The translations under genes and the position numbers were made by a program. A DNA stretch of 7,498 nucleotides from an uncultured Lysobacter sp. (GTDB lineage: Bacteria > Pseudomonadota > Gammaproteobacteria > Xanthomonadales > Xanthomonadaceae): contig CAMLID010000124.1 of the NCBI GenBank assembly GCA_946480055.1, positions 1-7,498 of the forward strand, given 5' to 3'. Below are positions 1-6,615 of this stretch, one piece after another (the stretch's first letter is position 1; each line of letters begins with the position of its first letter). A model generated the notes under the pieces. The model saw nothing but the letters and a program-made list of their open reading frames with translations, did not search any database and was not told the origin of the DNA.

Positions 1-221
1 GCGGTTTGAGTCTTTGGCACTGGCTGATCGTGCTGGTGATCGTGGTGCTGGTGTTCGGCACCAAGCGCCTGAAGAACGTGGGCCAGGACCTCGGCGAAGC
101 GGTGAAGGGCTTCAAGAAGGGTGTGCAGGACGAAGACAAGCCGGCCGCACAGCTCCCCGACGAAACCCGGCGCGAAGACGCCAACGCGCAGACGCGCAAC
201 GACGAACAAACCCCGCGCTGA
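1..221 (+). CDS. tatA: Sec-independent protein translocase subunit TatA (5' end cut by window edge)
   Basis: TatA polymerises in the inner membrane to form the passage for folded twin-arginine substrates recruited by TatBC. The visible reading gives one N-terminal membrane helix ([15 protein letters not shown]), then the family hinge FGTKRL, an amphipathic helix with the GFKKG motif, and a charged, disordered tail ending at TGA 219-221. A TTG at position 6 could be read as a start, but the codons before it (..GC GGT TTG) fit the usual TatA opening M-G-G-x-S-x-W. I therefore infer a true ATG about 4 bases left of the window, giving about 74 residues, which is short but normal for TatA. tatB follows after 40 bp and tatC overlaps tatB, so all three are one operon. 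Family assignment is very secure; the start is inferred. Confidence 0.95.
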   Translation, partial: GLSLWHWLIVLVIVVLVFGTKRLKNVGQDLGEAVKGFKKGVQDEDKPAAQLPDETRREDANAQTRNDEQTPR

Positions 222-261
222 TACCCGTTAGCGTCCCCCACGACGTTTCCGGCGCGCGGTC

Positions 262-648
262 ATGTTCGACATCGGCTTCTCCGAAATCTTCGTCATCGCG
301 GTCGTGGCCCTGCTCGTGCTCGGTCCCGAACGCCTCCCCAAGGCCGCGCGCTTCGCCGGCCTGTGGGTGCGGCGCGCGCGCGCGCAGTGGTATTCGGTGA
401 AATCCGAACTCGAGAACGAACTGGCCGACGAGGAACTGCGCCGCAGCCTGCGCCAGACCCAGGCCGACCTGCGCGAAGCCCAGGAAAGCCTGCGCAACCA
501 GATCCACGACAGCCGCGACACCGTGCAGCGCGAGCTGCGCGACGCCGAGCGCAGCGTCGAAGCGCTGAACCCCAGCCCGGCCGCCGAACCCACGGCGCTG
601 CCCTCCGATGCCCCCACCGCCACGACGCCCGACGATGAGCGACGCTGA
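262..648 (+). CDS. tatB: Sec-independent protein translocase subunit TatB
   Basis: TatB works with TatC as the receptor for twin-arginine signal peptides at the inner membrane. The 128-residue product opens with the family signature MFDIGFSE, including Glu8, which matters in TatB proteins. A single membrane helix (about residues 5-21) follows, then the GPERLP hinge (21-26), which separates it from TatA's FGTKRL. Residues 30-100 form a long amphipathic, probably coiled helix rich in Arg, Glu and Gln. The last 25 or so residues are a Pro/Ala/Thr-rich disordered tail. The ATG at 262 is fixed by the conserved N-terminus; I see no strong Shine-Dalgarno before it. The gene lies 40 bp after tatA, and its last 14 bases overlap the start of tatC. 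Confidence 0.96.
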   Translation: MFDIGFSEIFVIAVVALLVLGPERLPKAARFAGLWVRRARAQWYSVKSELENELADEELRRSLRQTQADLREAQESLRNQIHDSRDTVQRELRDAERSVEALNPSPAAEPTALPSDAPTATTPDDERR

Positions 649-1411
649 TCCCCGCGCCGCGTCGTCGGCCGAAGACGAAGCCGGCGCCGAGCCGCGCCTG
701 CTCGATCACCTGATCGAACTGCGCGCGCGCCTGCTGCGCGCCGTGGTCGGCCTGATGATCGTGTTCCTGGCGCTGATGCCATTCGCCTCGGAGATCTTCT
801 CGCTGCTGGCCGGCCCGCTGCTGGGCAAGCTGCCGGAATCGGGCAAGCTGATCGCCGCCGACCCGGCCGGCGGTTTCTTCGTCCCGGTCAAACTGGCGTT
901 CTTCACCGCGCTGTTCCTGACCGTGCCCTGGCTGCTCTACCAGGCCTGGGCCTTCGTCGCGCCCGGCTTGTACAAGCGCGAGAAGCGCCTGGCGCTGCCC
1001 TTGCTGGGCTCGGCGGTGACGCTGTTCTACGCCGGCTGCGCGTTCGCCTACTTCCTGGTGCTGCCGGCGGTGTTCGGCTTCCTGGTCAGGTTCACCCCGT
1101 CCGTGGTGGCGATGACGCCGGACATCGGCAAGTACCTGGATTTCGTGCTGGTGATCTTCCTCGCCTTCGGCGCCAGCTTCGAGCTGCCGGTGGCGCTGGT
1201 GATCCTGGTCCTGCTCGGCTGGGTCACGCCGAAGCAGTTGAAGGAAGGCCGCGGCTACGCGGTTGTCGGCATCTTCATCATCGCCGCGGTGATCACCCCG
1301 CCGGACGTGGTCTCGCAGCTGATGCTGGCGATCCCGATGTGCGTGCTGTACGAGCTGGGCATCATCGCTGCGGGCTGGGTCACGCCGCGCGAGCCGGAAG
1401 CGGCGGGCTGA
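635..1411 (+). CDS. tatC: Sec-independent protein translocase subunit TatC
   Basis: TatC is the polytopic core of the Tat receptor and binds the twin-arginine motif. I chose ATG 635 (MSDADP..., 258 aa) over ATG 608, which only adds a Pro/Arg-rich shadow of the tatB tail. Family landmarks are all present: HLIELR near residues 25-30 with Glu28 (equivalent to E. coli Glu15); YQAWAFVAPGLYKREKR around 102-118 with Glu116 (equivalent to Glu103, part of the signal-peptide site); the AFAYF and FGASFELPVA segments; and the cytoplasmic TPPD motif (221-224) followed by AIPM. Six membrane helices are expected. The C-terminal tail is short, ending a few residues after the last helix, unlike the long charged tail of the E. 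coli protein. Its start lies 14 bp inside tatB, which suggests coupled translation. Confidence 0.97.
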   Translation: MSDADPRAASSAEDEAGAEPRLLDHLIELRARLLRAVVGLMIVFLALMPFASEIFSLLAGPLLGKLPESGKLIAADPAGGFFVPVKLAFFTALFLTVPWLLYQAWAFVAPGLYKREKRLALPLLGSAVTLFYAGCAFAYFLVLPAVFGFLVRFTPSVVAMTPDIGKYLDFVLVIFLAFGASFELPVALVILVLLGWVTPKQLKEGRGYAVVGIFIIAAVITPPDVVSQLMLAIPMCVLYELGIIAAGWVTPREPEAAG

Positions 1412-1427
1412 CGCAGCAAGCGCTGCG
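1412..1427 (+). terminator. Hairpin directly after tatC
   Basis: The first base after the tatC stop begins a perfect 6-bp stem, CGCAGC, with a 4-base loop AAGC and the return arm GCTGCG. No run of T follows, so it is not a classical intrinsic terminator. It could protect the tat mRNA 3' end or act with other factors. The position is suggestive, but short GC stems are common at this base composition. Confidence 0.35.
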
Positions 1428-1479
1428 GCGGGCGGGTGATCGGTCGTCGCGATAACCAGTCGCGGTTCGTGGCTTTGGG

Positions 1480-1503
1480 GTAGGAGCGGCGTAAGCCGCG
1501 ACC
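1480..1503 (+). repeat. GTAG-headed REP-like palindrome (SMAG type)
   Basis: The element reads GTAG, then a GGA linker, then a stem GCGGC (1486-1490), a loop GTAA and the return arm GCCGC (1495-1499), followed by GACC. A GTAG head next to a short imperfect stem is the hallmark of the REP class described as SMAG elements in Stenotrophomonas. These are thought to be mobilised by REP-associated tyrosine transposases (RAYTs). Closely similar sequences recur in gene gaps of Lysobacter and relatives. No RAYT gene lies in this window. Its place between a finished operon and the next promoter is typical. Copy number in the genome cannot be seen from here. Confidence 0.7.
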
Positions 1504-1550
1504 TCGCCAACGCACGCATGTCGAATCTTTCGCTCCCGACGCAAATCCGA

Positions 1551-1572
1551 GTGCTGCGGCCGCCGCTCCAAG
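1551..1572 (-). repeat. Probable degenerate inverted partner of the REP element
   Basis: On the minus strand this segment resembles the element at 1480-1503. CGCCGCTCC at 1561-1569 is the exact reverse complement of GGAGCGGCG at 1483-1491, and GCGGC at 1556-1560 matches the other stem arm. The loop is nearly lost and the head reads CTTG rather than GTAG. The pair would form an inverted REP doublet about 90 bp long. The decay makes this tentative; in DNA this rich in GC, a 9-base match could partly be chance. Confidence 0.4.
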
Positions 1573-1681
1573 CGCCTTGTCGCATCCGCCAGACTCGGCA
1601 AAGAAGGCCGCGTGCAGCGCATTCGCAAGCCCGCATCCCGCTCCGAACGCACCGCCGAGACGCAGCGATGCATCCGCGCCG

Positions 1682-1711
1682 CTGACGAATTTGCTGCGAT
1701 GCAGCAATAAT
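1682..1711 (+). promoter_or_regulatory. Candidate sigma-70 promoter of the MFS gene
   Basis: A -35-like CTGACG (1682-1687, 4 of 6 to consensus) and a -10-like AATAAT (1706-1711, 5 of 6) are separated by 18 bases. This is the most AT-rich point in the gap, and it would start transcription about 20 bases before ATG 1740. The match is moderate and rests only on inspection. Confidence 0.45.
1691..1707. promoter_or_regulatory. Perfect palindrome in the MFS promoter: candidate operator
   Basis: TTGCTGC (1691-1697), spacer GAT, GCAGCAA (1701-1707) is a perfect 7+3+7 inverted repeat. It lies between the candidate -35 and -10 hexamers and overlaps the -10 by two bases. A dimeric regulator bound there would block, or by twisting the DNA activate, transcription of the transporter. 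No regulator gene lies beside it, so the protein that would bind is unknown. As RNA it would sit upstream of the predicted transcription start, so an attenuator role is less likely. Confidence 0.45.
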
Positions 1712-1739
1712 ACCCGGCCTCCCCTCTGCGGACCCCACC

Positions 1740-2951
1740 ATGGCCGATTCCGGCATTCCGATGTCGCCGACGCTGTCCCGGCGCCAGGTCGCGTTGATCC
1801 TGTTCGCGCTGGCGATGGGCGGCTTCGCCATCGGCACCAGCGAGTTCGTGGTGATGGGCCTGATGCCCGATATCGCGCGCGGCCTGTCGGTGACCGAGCC
1901 GCAGGTCGGCCACGTGATCAGCGCCTACGCCCTGGGCGTGGTGGTCGGCGCGCCGCTGCTGGCGATCCTGGGTGCGCGCCTGCGCCGGCGCACTCTGCTG
2001 CTGGCGCTGATGGCCTTCTATGCGCTGGGCAACATCGCCAGCGCGCTCGCGCCCAACTACCCGACCATGCTGCTGTTCCGCTTCATCGCCGGATTGCCGC
2101 ACGGCGCCTACTTCGGCGTCGCGGCGCTGGTGGCGGCCGCGATCAGTCCGCCCGAACAGCGCGGCGTCGCGGTCAGCCGGCCGCTGCTGGGCCTGGCGAT
2201 CGCGCTGCTGATCGGCAATCCGTTCGCGACCTGGCTGGGCCAGGCGCTGGATTGGCGCTACGCCTTCGGCCTGGTCACCGTGATCGCGGCCATGACCGTG
2301 GCGATGGTCGCGCGCACCCTGCCGCCGGATCCGGCCGAGCCGCGCCAGGACCCGATCCGCGAACTGCGCGACTTCAACCGCGCGCCGGTGTGGCTGACCC
2401 TGGGCATCGGCGCGATCGGCTTCGCCGGCATGTTCTGCGTGTTCGGTTATCTGGCGCCGACCCTGATCCACGTCACCGGCGTGCCCGAGTCCTGGACTCC
2501 GTTCGCGCTGATCGCGTTCGGCGTCGGCGGCATCCTCGGCAACCTTGCCGGCGGCTGGCTGTTCGACCGCCTGCAGTTCCGCGCCGCCGCCGCGGTGCTG
2601 CTGTGGTCGACCCTGCTGCTGCTCGTGTTCCCGCTGGCCGCGCAATCGGTGTGGGCGGTGCTGCCGGCGGTGATCGCGGTCGGCACCATGGGCGCGCTGG
2701 CGCCGGTGCTGCAGGCGCATCTGATGGACGTGGCGGCCGACGCGCAAACCTTGGCGGCCGCCTCCAACCACTCCGCCTTCAACGCCGCCAACGCGCTCGG
2801 CCCGTGGCTGGGCGGCATGGCGATCACGGCCGGCTACGGCTGGACTTCGACCGGTTACATCGGCGCCGCGACCGCGGTCGCGGGCCTGCTGATCTATCTG
2901 TGGGCGCGCCGCGATCTGCGCCGCGGCGCGGCCTTGGAAGCGGCGGCCTGA
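1740..2951 (+). CDS. Major facilitator superfamily transporter, AraJ/YdhP-like (DHA1-type efflux)
   Basis: A 403-residue inner-membrane permease with about 12 hydrophobic helices. Near the N-terminus GGFAIGTSEFVVMGLMPDIA (27-46) is the mark of the AraJ/YdhP branch of proton-driven drug or sugar efflux carriers. The loop 2-3 motif is ARLRRRTLLL (79-88), a variant of the MFS G-x-L-(x)-D-R-x-G-R-R pattern lacking the usual Asp. LIGNPFATWLGQALDWRYAF (157-176) matches the motif C-like region after helix 5. In the second half ASNHSAFNAANALGPWLGG (341-359) is also typical. The substrate cannot be read from sequence; relatives export drugs, arabinose or purines. ATG 1740 gives 7 residues before an alternative ATG at 1761, and neither has a clear Shine-Dalgarno. 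The gene appears to be alone, with its own promoter, and converges on the minus-strand group downstream. Confidence 0.88.
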   Translation: MADSGIPMSPTLSRRQVALILFALAMGGFAIGTSEFVVMGLMPDIARGLSVTEPQVGHVISAYALGVVVGAPLLAILGARLRRRTLLLALMAFYALGNIASALAPNYPTMLLFRFIAGLPHGAYFGVAALVAAAISPPEQRGVAVSRPLLGLAIALLIGNPFATWLGQALDWRYAFGLVTVIAAMTVAMVARTLPPDPAEPRQDPIRELRDFNRAPVWLTLGIGAIGFAGMFCVFGYLAPTLIHVTGVPESWTPFALIAFGVGGILGNLAGGWLFDRLQFRAAAAVLLWSTLLLLVFPLAAQSVWAVLPAVIAVGTMGALAPVLQAHLMDVAADAQTLAAASNHSAFNAANALGPWLGGMAITAGYGWTSTGYIGAATAVAGLLIYLWARRDLRRGAALEAAA

Positions 2952-2969
2952 TCGGCGGTCTCGACCCTC

Positions 2970-2990
2970 GCCGCGCGAACGCCGCGCGGC
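2970..2990. terminator. GC-rich hairpin in the convergent gap (first)
   Basis: GCCGCGCG and CGCGCGGC form a perfect 8-bp stem around the loop AACGC, 19 bases after the MFS stop. The hairpin is symmetric, so it could serve transcripts from either side. No T-run is present on either strand, so a Rho-independent role is only possible, not shown. Confidence 0.4.
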
Positions 2991-3004
2991 CCGACCATCG
3001 CCAG

Positions 3005-3019
3005 GCCGGAACGTCCGGC
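3005..3019. terminator. GC-rich hairpin in the convergent gap (second)
   Basis: GCCGGA, loop ACG, TCCGGC is a perfect 6-bp stem lying two bases beyond the stop of the minus-strand membrane-protein gene. Together with the 8-bp hairpin beside it, it fills much of the 70-bp gap between converging genes. This suggests a two-way transcription end or mRNA-protecting structure. No T-run is seen. Confidence 0.35.
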
Positions 3020-3021
3020 GC

Positions 3022-3948
3022 TCAGGCCTCGATGTGGCCGTTTCCGGCCGGCGGCGGCACCGGCGCGTCTTCGTCGCCGAAAGTGTCGCGCCAGGCCAGG
3101 TAGCTGCCGCCGACCAGCACCACCAGCACCGCGGCGCCGAACGCCGCGTACAGCAGCAGCGACAGCAGGGCACCCAGCAGCGGGTGAACCACGCTGCCGA
3201 TCAAGGCCGCCAGCAGCCCGAGCACGCCGACGATCAGCGCGGCCAGCAGCATGCTCGCCATGAACAGACCGCCGGCCAGCAGATTGGCGCCGACGTTGGA
3301 CACCGAAGCGCGCAGGCTGGCCTTGACCGCGTCGATCAGGCCGGCGCGGGAGAACAGGATCAACGGAATGCAAAGCAGGAGCAGGGTGTAAGTGAAGTAG
3401 TTGAAGACCAACTGCACCACCATCATCAGGCCCGGATGGTTCGGCTGCGGCATCACCGGGGTACCGCCGGTCATCACCGTGCGCATCGCGGTCATGTAGT
3501 CGGTCCAGTAGTCGTCGCCGGCCAGCAGCACCACGAACAGGATGCTCAAGGCGGCCAGGACGATCTGGATCACGCCCAGCAAGGCCAGCGGGCCGGCCTT
3601 GCGCAGACGGAACGGCGCGAACAGATCGCGCGCGCGCACAGGACGGCCGGCCTCGGCCTCGCGGATCACGTGCATCAGGCCGCCGAGCAGGATCGGCAGC
3701 ACGAACACCAGCATCAGGAACAACGGCGCCATCGCGGTCAGCACCCGCGTAGGGTCCGCCGACGCCGTTGCGCCGTCGCGCATGCTCGCGGCGAACGGCA
3801 GTACGAACAGCAAGGTGAGCGTGTACAGCGTGGCGATGAACAGCAGCGCCGCACCGAACACGGCGCGCGGATTGCGCGCGCCGATATTGACCGCCTGCAC
3901 CAGCCACTGAACGCCCTGGCTGAGCGGCACCTTGCGAATCTGGATCAT
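3022..3948 (-). CDS. Polytopic membrane protein, BPSS1780-like family, function unknown
   Basis: A 308-residue membrane protein without known activity. The N-terminus IRKVPLSQGVQWLVQAVNI (3-21), followed by RNPRAVFGAALL, resembles the conserved family named after Burkholderia BPSS1780. Hydrophobic segments lie near residues 30-52, 72-95, 120-143, 175-199, 222-250 and 255-284, so about six helices. A soluble loop (about 96-118) contains GRPVRARDLFAPF, also typical. The tail is short, acidic and Pro-rich. ATG 3948 has GGAGA ten bases upstream (3959-3963), a usable ribosome site. It is the last gene of the minus-strand group, 72 bp after the glutamine amidotransferase, so it may share that transcript or have its own promoter; I could not find a clear one. 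The fold assignment is good; the family name is from memory of the N-terminal pattern. Confidence 0.75.
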   Translation of the reverse strand: MIQIRKVPLSQGVQWLVQAVNIGARNPRAVFGAALLFIATLYTLTLLFVLPFAASMRDGATASADPTRVLTAMAPLFLMLVFVLPILLGGLMHVIREAEAGRPVRARDLFAPFRLRKAGPLALLGVIQIVLAALSILFVVLLAGDDYWTDYMTAMRTVMTGGTPVMPQPNHPGLMMVVQLVFNYFTYTLLLLCIPLILFSRAGLIDAVKASLRASVSNVGANLLAGGLFMASMLLAALIVGVLGLLAALIGSVVHPLLGALLSLLLYAAFGAAVLVVLVGGSYLAWRDTFGDEDAPVPPPAGNGHIEA

Positions 3949-4020
3949 TCCGATCTGTTCTCCGGCCCTGTGGCCTGTAATGAGCGCATGCGTACCGAAC
4001 CGCGATCCTTCCGCGCCGCC

Positions 4021-4752
4021 TCAGCGGCCGTGCAGACCGCGCGCGTGGTGGACGAACCGGCGCAGCACGCGCCGCGCGTGCGGCGTGGCGGCGATGTTGC
4101 CGGCGATCGTCTTCGGGCAATGGCCCTCGCGCTGCAGCGCGACCTTGCGCGCCTGCACGTAGCCGCGCATGTGGGTGGCACTGAATTCGGGGTGGAACTG
4201 CACGCCCCAGGCGCGATCGCCCCAGCGGAACGCGTGGCAGGCGTCGTGCAGCGAGCGCGCCAGCACGGTCGCGCCGTCGGGCGCGCGCAGCACGGTCTGT
4301 AGATGCGTGGCCTGGGCTTCGAAGCGCTCCGGCAGGCCGCCGAACAAGGGATCGTCGCCGGCCTGCGGATGCAGCTCCAGGCCGATGGTGCCCATCTCGC
4401 GGCCCTGCGGATGATCGCCGACCTCGCCACCCAGCGCGTGCGCGAGCAGTTGGTGGCCGTAGCAGATGCCAAACAGCGGCATGCCGGCGTGGGCGGCGTC
4501 GCGCAGCCAGGCCGCGCTGCGTTCGCTCCAGTCGGCGCGGTCGGTGACCATGGCGCCGGAACCGGTGACGATGGTGCCGGCGAAACCTTCGCGCGTGCTC
4601 GGCAGCGGCTCGCCGGCCTCGACGTTGACCGTCACCACCTCGTCGCGCTCCAGGCCCGCGGCGACGCGTATCCAATGCGGAAAGCCGCGGTGGCGGCGCA
4701 TCGTGGCGACCGGTTGGCCGGTCTCGAGGATCAAGAAGGGAGCGCTGTTCAT
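4021..4752 (-). CDS. Class I glutamine amidotransferase (GuaA-like GATase domain, stand-alone)
   Basis: A 243-residue cytoplasmic enzyme of the class I (triad) glutamine amidotransferases, which release ammonia from glutamine for an acceptor substrate. The nucleophile elbow is GICYGHQLLAHALGG (95-109) with Cys97; the rest of the triad is in VQFHPEFS (184-191), His187 and Glu189. GTIVTGSGAMV (59-69) matches the oxyanion-side strand. The domain resembles the GATase half of GMP synthase, but there is no synthetase domain, so the acceptor is unknown; stand-alone relatives include gamma-glutamyl hydrolases of amines. Its ATG overlaps the ATPase stop as ATGA (4 bp), so it is translated by coupling. 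AGGA abuts the ATG with no spacing, too close to act normally, which supports reinitiation. It is not guaA itself. Confidence in the family is high, in the substrate low. Confidence 0.9.
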   Translation of the reverse strand: MNSAPFLILETGQPVATMRRHRGFPHWIRVAAGLERDEVVTVNVEAGEPLPSTREGFAGTIVTGSGAMVTDRADWSERSAAWLRDAAHAGMPLFGICYGHQLLAHALGGEVGDHPQGREMGTIGLELHPQAGDDPLFGGLPERFEAQATHLQTVLRAPDGATVLARSLHDACHAFRWGDRAWGVQFHPEFSATHMRGYVQARKVALQREGHCPKTIAGNIAATPHARRVLRRFVHHARGLHGR

Positions 4753-6566
4753 TCCTGCGGGGGCAATACCGATACGACTTCGGGAATTGTAGTCAATCCC
4801 AGCGCCACCTTTTCGGCCGCGGCCACCCGCAGCGAACGCACGCCCTCGGCAGTGGCGGCGCGGTTGAACGTGGCCAGGTCCAGATCCGGCCGGATCAGCC
4901 GGCGCAGGCCCGGGGTGATCGGCAGCAGCTCGTACAGGCCGATCCGGCCCAGATAGCCGGTGCGGCGGCATTCCAGGCAGCCGACCGGAGCATGGGCGCC
5001 GACGCCCGACGGCGGGGTCTGGCCGACGCCGAGCAGGGCCTGCCACTCGACCTCGCCCAACGGGCTGGGCCGCTTGCAGTGCGGGCACAGGGTCCGCACC
5101 AGGCGCTGCGCGAGCACGCCGTTGAGCGTGGACGCGACCAGGTAATGCGGCACGCCCAGGTCGAGCAGGCGCGTGATCGCCGAAGCGGCGTCGTTGGTGT
5201 GCAGGGTCGACAGCACCAAATGGCCGGTCAGCGCGGCCTGCACCGCCATCTGCGCGGTTTCCAGGTCGCGGATCTCGCCGATCATGATGATGTCGGGGTC
5301 CTGGCGCAGCAGGGTGCGCACGCCGCTGGCGAAATCCAGGTCGATCGAGGGCTGCACCTGCATCTGGTTGAACTCGGGCGCGATCATTTCGATCGGGTCC
5401 TCGACGCTGCAGACGTTCACGTCCGGCGTCGCCAGCTGCTTGAGCGTGGAGTACAGCGTGGTGGTCTTGCCCGAACCGGTCGGACCGGTCACCAGCACGA
5501 TCCCGTGCGGACGCTGCACCAGATCGTTCCAGCCCGCCGACTCCTGCGCGCTGAAGCCGAGCTGGTCGATCGTCTTCAGCGCCGTGTCCGGATCGAACAG
5601 ACGCGCCACGCACTTCTCGCCGAACGCGGTCGGCATGGTCGACAGGCGCATCTCGACCTCGCGCCCGCCCGGCGAGCGGGTCTTGATGCGGCCGTCCTGC
5701 GGGCGCCGGCGCTCGGCCAGGTCCATGCGGCCCAGCACCTTGATCCGGCTGACCACCGCGTTCATCACCGGCGGCGGCATCTCGAACACCTTGTGCATCA
5801 CGCCGTCGATGCGGAACCGCACCCGGCCGATGTCGCGGCGCGGCTCCAGGTGGATGTCGGACGCGCGTTGCTCGTTGGCGTACTGCAGCAGCCAGTCGAC
5901 GATGTGGACGATGTGATGGTCGTCGGCGCCGACTTCGCCGACCCGGCCCAGTTCGACCAGCTGTTCGAAGCTGGGCATGCCGGTGCCCTGCTCGCGATTG
6001 CCGTCGCGGGCGCCGCGCACCGAGCGCGTCACGCCGAAGAACTCCATGGTGTAGCGGTGTAGGTCGAGCGGATTGACCACCGCCAGCTCGATCTCGCGCC
6101 GGGTCAGGTGGCGCACGTCGGGCAGCCAGTCCAGGTCGTTGGGCTCGCTGGTCGCAATCAGCACGCGGTCGGCGTTCACCGCCAGCGGCAGGATGCGGTG
6201 CCGGCGCGCATAAGCGTGCGAGACCACCGCGGTCGCCGCGGGCACGTCGACGCGGGTCGGGTCGATGCGCAGGTAGCGCAGGCCGCTGACCTGGGCCAGC
6301 CACTCGCTCAGCCGCTCCAGGCCCAGATCGGTGCCGGGGGTCTGACCGGAGGCGAACTTGAGGTTGGCGATCAGCACCAGCGGGTGGACGTCGCTGGAAT
6401 GACGGGCGCCGGCGGGCAGCTGCACGCGCTTGACGTCCTCGGCGCCGATCAGGCCGTCCTCGGCCAGGGCCGCGGCCACGAGGTCCAGGGTCAGGCGGCC
6501 CGGTGGCAGACGCTGCGCGCCGCGACCGGATGCGGCCGTGGATTCGGGACCTTGCCGATATTCCAC
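4749..6566 (-). CDS. GspE/PulE/PilB-family secretion or pilus assembly ATPase (orphan)
   Basis: A 605-residue hexameric motor ATPase of the type II secretion/type IV pilus assembly class, acting at the cytoplasmic face of the inner membrane. An N-terminal GspE_N-like domain spans about residues 25-180 ([17 protein letters not shown] at 87-103). The ATPase core has ASDIHLEP (235-242), Walker A GPTGSGKT (361-368), the Asp box VEDPIE (388-393), Walker [11 protein letters not shown] (425-434) with catalytic Glu431, and the His box [11 protein letters not shown] (449-459). The zinc tetracysteine of assembly ATPases is intact: Cys494 and Cys497, then Cys530 and Cys533; this separates it from PilT retraction motors. 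The start is GTG 6566, with AGGAG nine bases upstream. No gsp or pil partner lies nearby, so GspE versus PilB or MshE-like cannot be decided. It heads a minus-strand group, coupled to the amidotransferase gene. Confidence 0.92.
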   Translation of the reverse strand: MEYRQGPESTAASGRGAQRLPPGRLTLDLVAAALAEDGLIGAEDVKRVQLPAGARHSSDVHPLVLIANLKFASGQTPGTDLGLERLSEWLAQVSGLRYLRIDPTRVDVPAATAVVSHAYARRHRILPLAVNADRVLIATSEPNDLDWLPDVRHLTRREIELAVVNPLDLHRYTMEFFGVTRSVRGARDGNREQGTGMPSFEQLVELGRVGEVGADDHHIVHIVDWLLQYANEQRASDIHLEPRRDIGRVRFRIDGVMHKVFEMPPPVMNAVVSRIKVLGRMDLAERRRPQDGRIKTRSPGGREVEMRLSTMPTAFGEKCVARLFDPDTALKTIDQLGFSAQESAGWNDLVQRPHGIVLVTGPTGSGKTTTLYSTLKQLATPDVNVCSVEDPIEMIAPEFNQMQVQPSIDLDFASGVRTLLRQDPDIIMIGEIRDLETAQMAVQAALTGHLVLSTLHTNDAASAITRLLDLGVPHYLVASTLNGVLAQRLVRTLCPHCKRPSPLGEVEWQALLGVGQTPPSGVGAHAPVGCLECRRTGYLGRIGLYELLPITPGLRRLIRPDLDLATFNRAATAEGVRSLRVAAAEKVALGLTTIPEVVSVLPPQE

Positions 6567-6575
6567 CGGGTACAG

Positions 6576-6580
6576 CTCCT
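6576..6580 (-). promoter_or_regulatory. Ribosome binding site deciding the GTG start of the ATPase
   Basis: On the minus strand AGGAG stands nine bases before GTG 6566. No ATG lies in the first 30 codons, and this is the only good Shine-Dalgarno here, so it fixes the uncommon GTG start. A GTG at 6594 belongs to another frame. Confidence 0.65.
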
Positions 6581-6587
6581 GCCTGCT

Positions 6588-6615
6588 CAGACACCGTGGG
6601 GGCGGCCGCTATACT
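6588..6615 (+). promoter_or_regulatory. Candidate sigma-70 promoter of glyQ
   Basis: A -35-like CAGACA (6588-6593, 4 of 6) and a strong -10 TATACT (6610-6615, 5 of 6) are spaced by 16 bases. A start near 6622 would give a leader of about 25 bases before ATG 6646. The -10 sits in GCTA-TAC-TAGC, so the minus strand reads TAGTAT (4 of 6) at the same spot and could serve the divergent ATPase gene; no good minus-strand -35 was found. Confidence 0.55.

Larger units (their letters stand above)
1412..1739. other. Non-coding stretch between tatC and the MFS gene
   Basis: This 328-bp gap holds no convincing gene. Reading frames cross it on both strands, but their translations are compositional and match no family I recognise. 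It does hold a hairpin directly after tatC, a GTAG-headed REP palindrome with a probable inverted relative about 50 bp away, and a promoter-like pair with an internal palindrome just before the transporter. Parts of it (about 1515-1550 and 1685-1712) look visibly less GC-rich than the coding sequence around them, as expected for intergenic DNA. Confidence 0.75.

Noticed and set aside
608..634. Upstream ATG as an alternative tatC start
   Set aside because: It would add nine Pro/Arg-rich residues unlike any TatC N-terminus; ATG 635 gives the usual MSD-type opening.
1255..1707. Minus-strand 150-aa open frame across the tatC end and the gap
   Set aside because: It translates the REP palindromes and antisense tatC. 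No start signal or recognisable domain supports it.
1577..3103. Plus-strand 508-aa frame overlapping the transporter gene
   Set aside because: It is the Arg/Ala/Gly-rich +1 shadow of the MFS gene; the 403-aa frame has the membrane helices and motifs.
1380..3173. Long minus-strand open frame (597 aa) opposite the MFS gene
   Set aside because: Composition is dominated by Arg, Gln, Ala and His with no family motif. The plus strand encodes a clear transporter.
3949..4020. Promoter for the BPSS1780-like gene in the 72-bp gap
   Set aside because: AT-richer bits exist on the minus strand, but I found no hexamer pair with acceptable spacing.
3034..4302. Plus-strand open frame (422 aa) opposite the membrane protein and amidotransferase
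   Set aside because: Very rich in Gln, His and Arg, the usual antisense shadow of hydrophobic GC-rich genes. The minus strand has the coherent proteins.
4021..6594. One continuous 857-residue minus-strand reading frame that includes the amidotransferase and continues upstream through the whole ATPase gene
   Set aside because: Only the last 243 residues look like a protein family. The rest is Arg/Pro/Ala-rich shadow of the ATPase in another frame, and the ATPase frame carries all the motifs. It is an effect of high GC, not a fusion.
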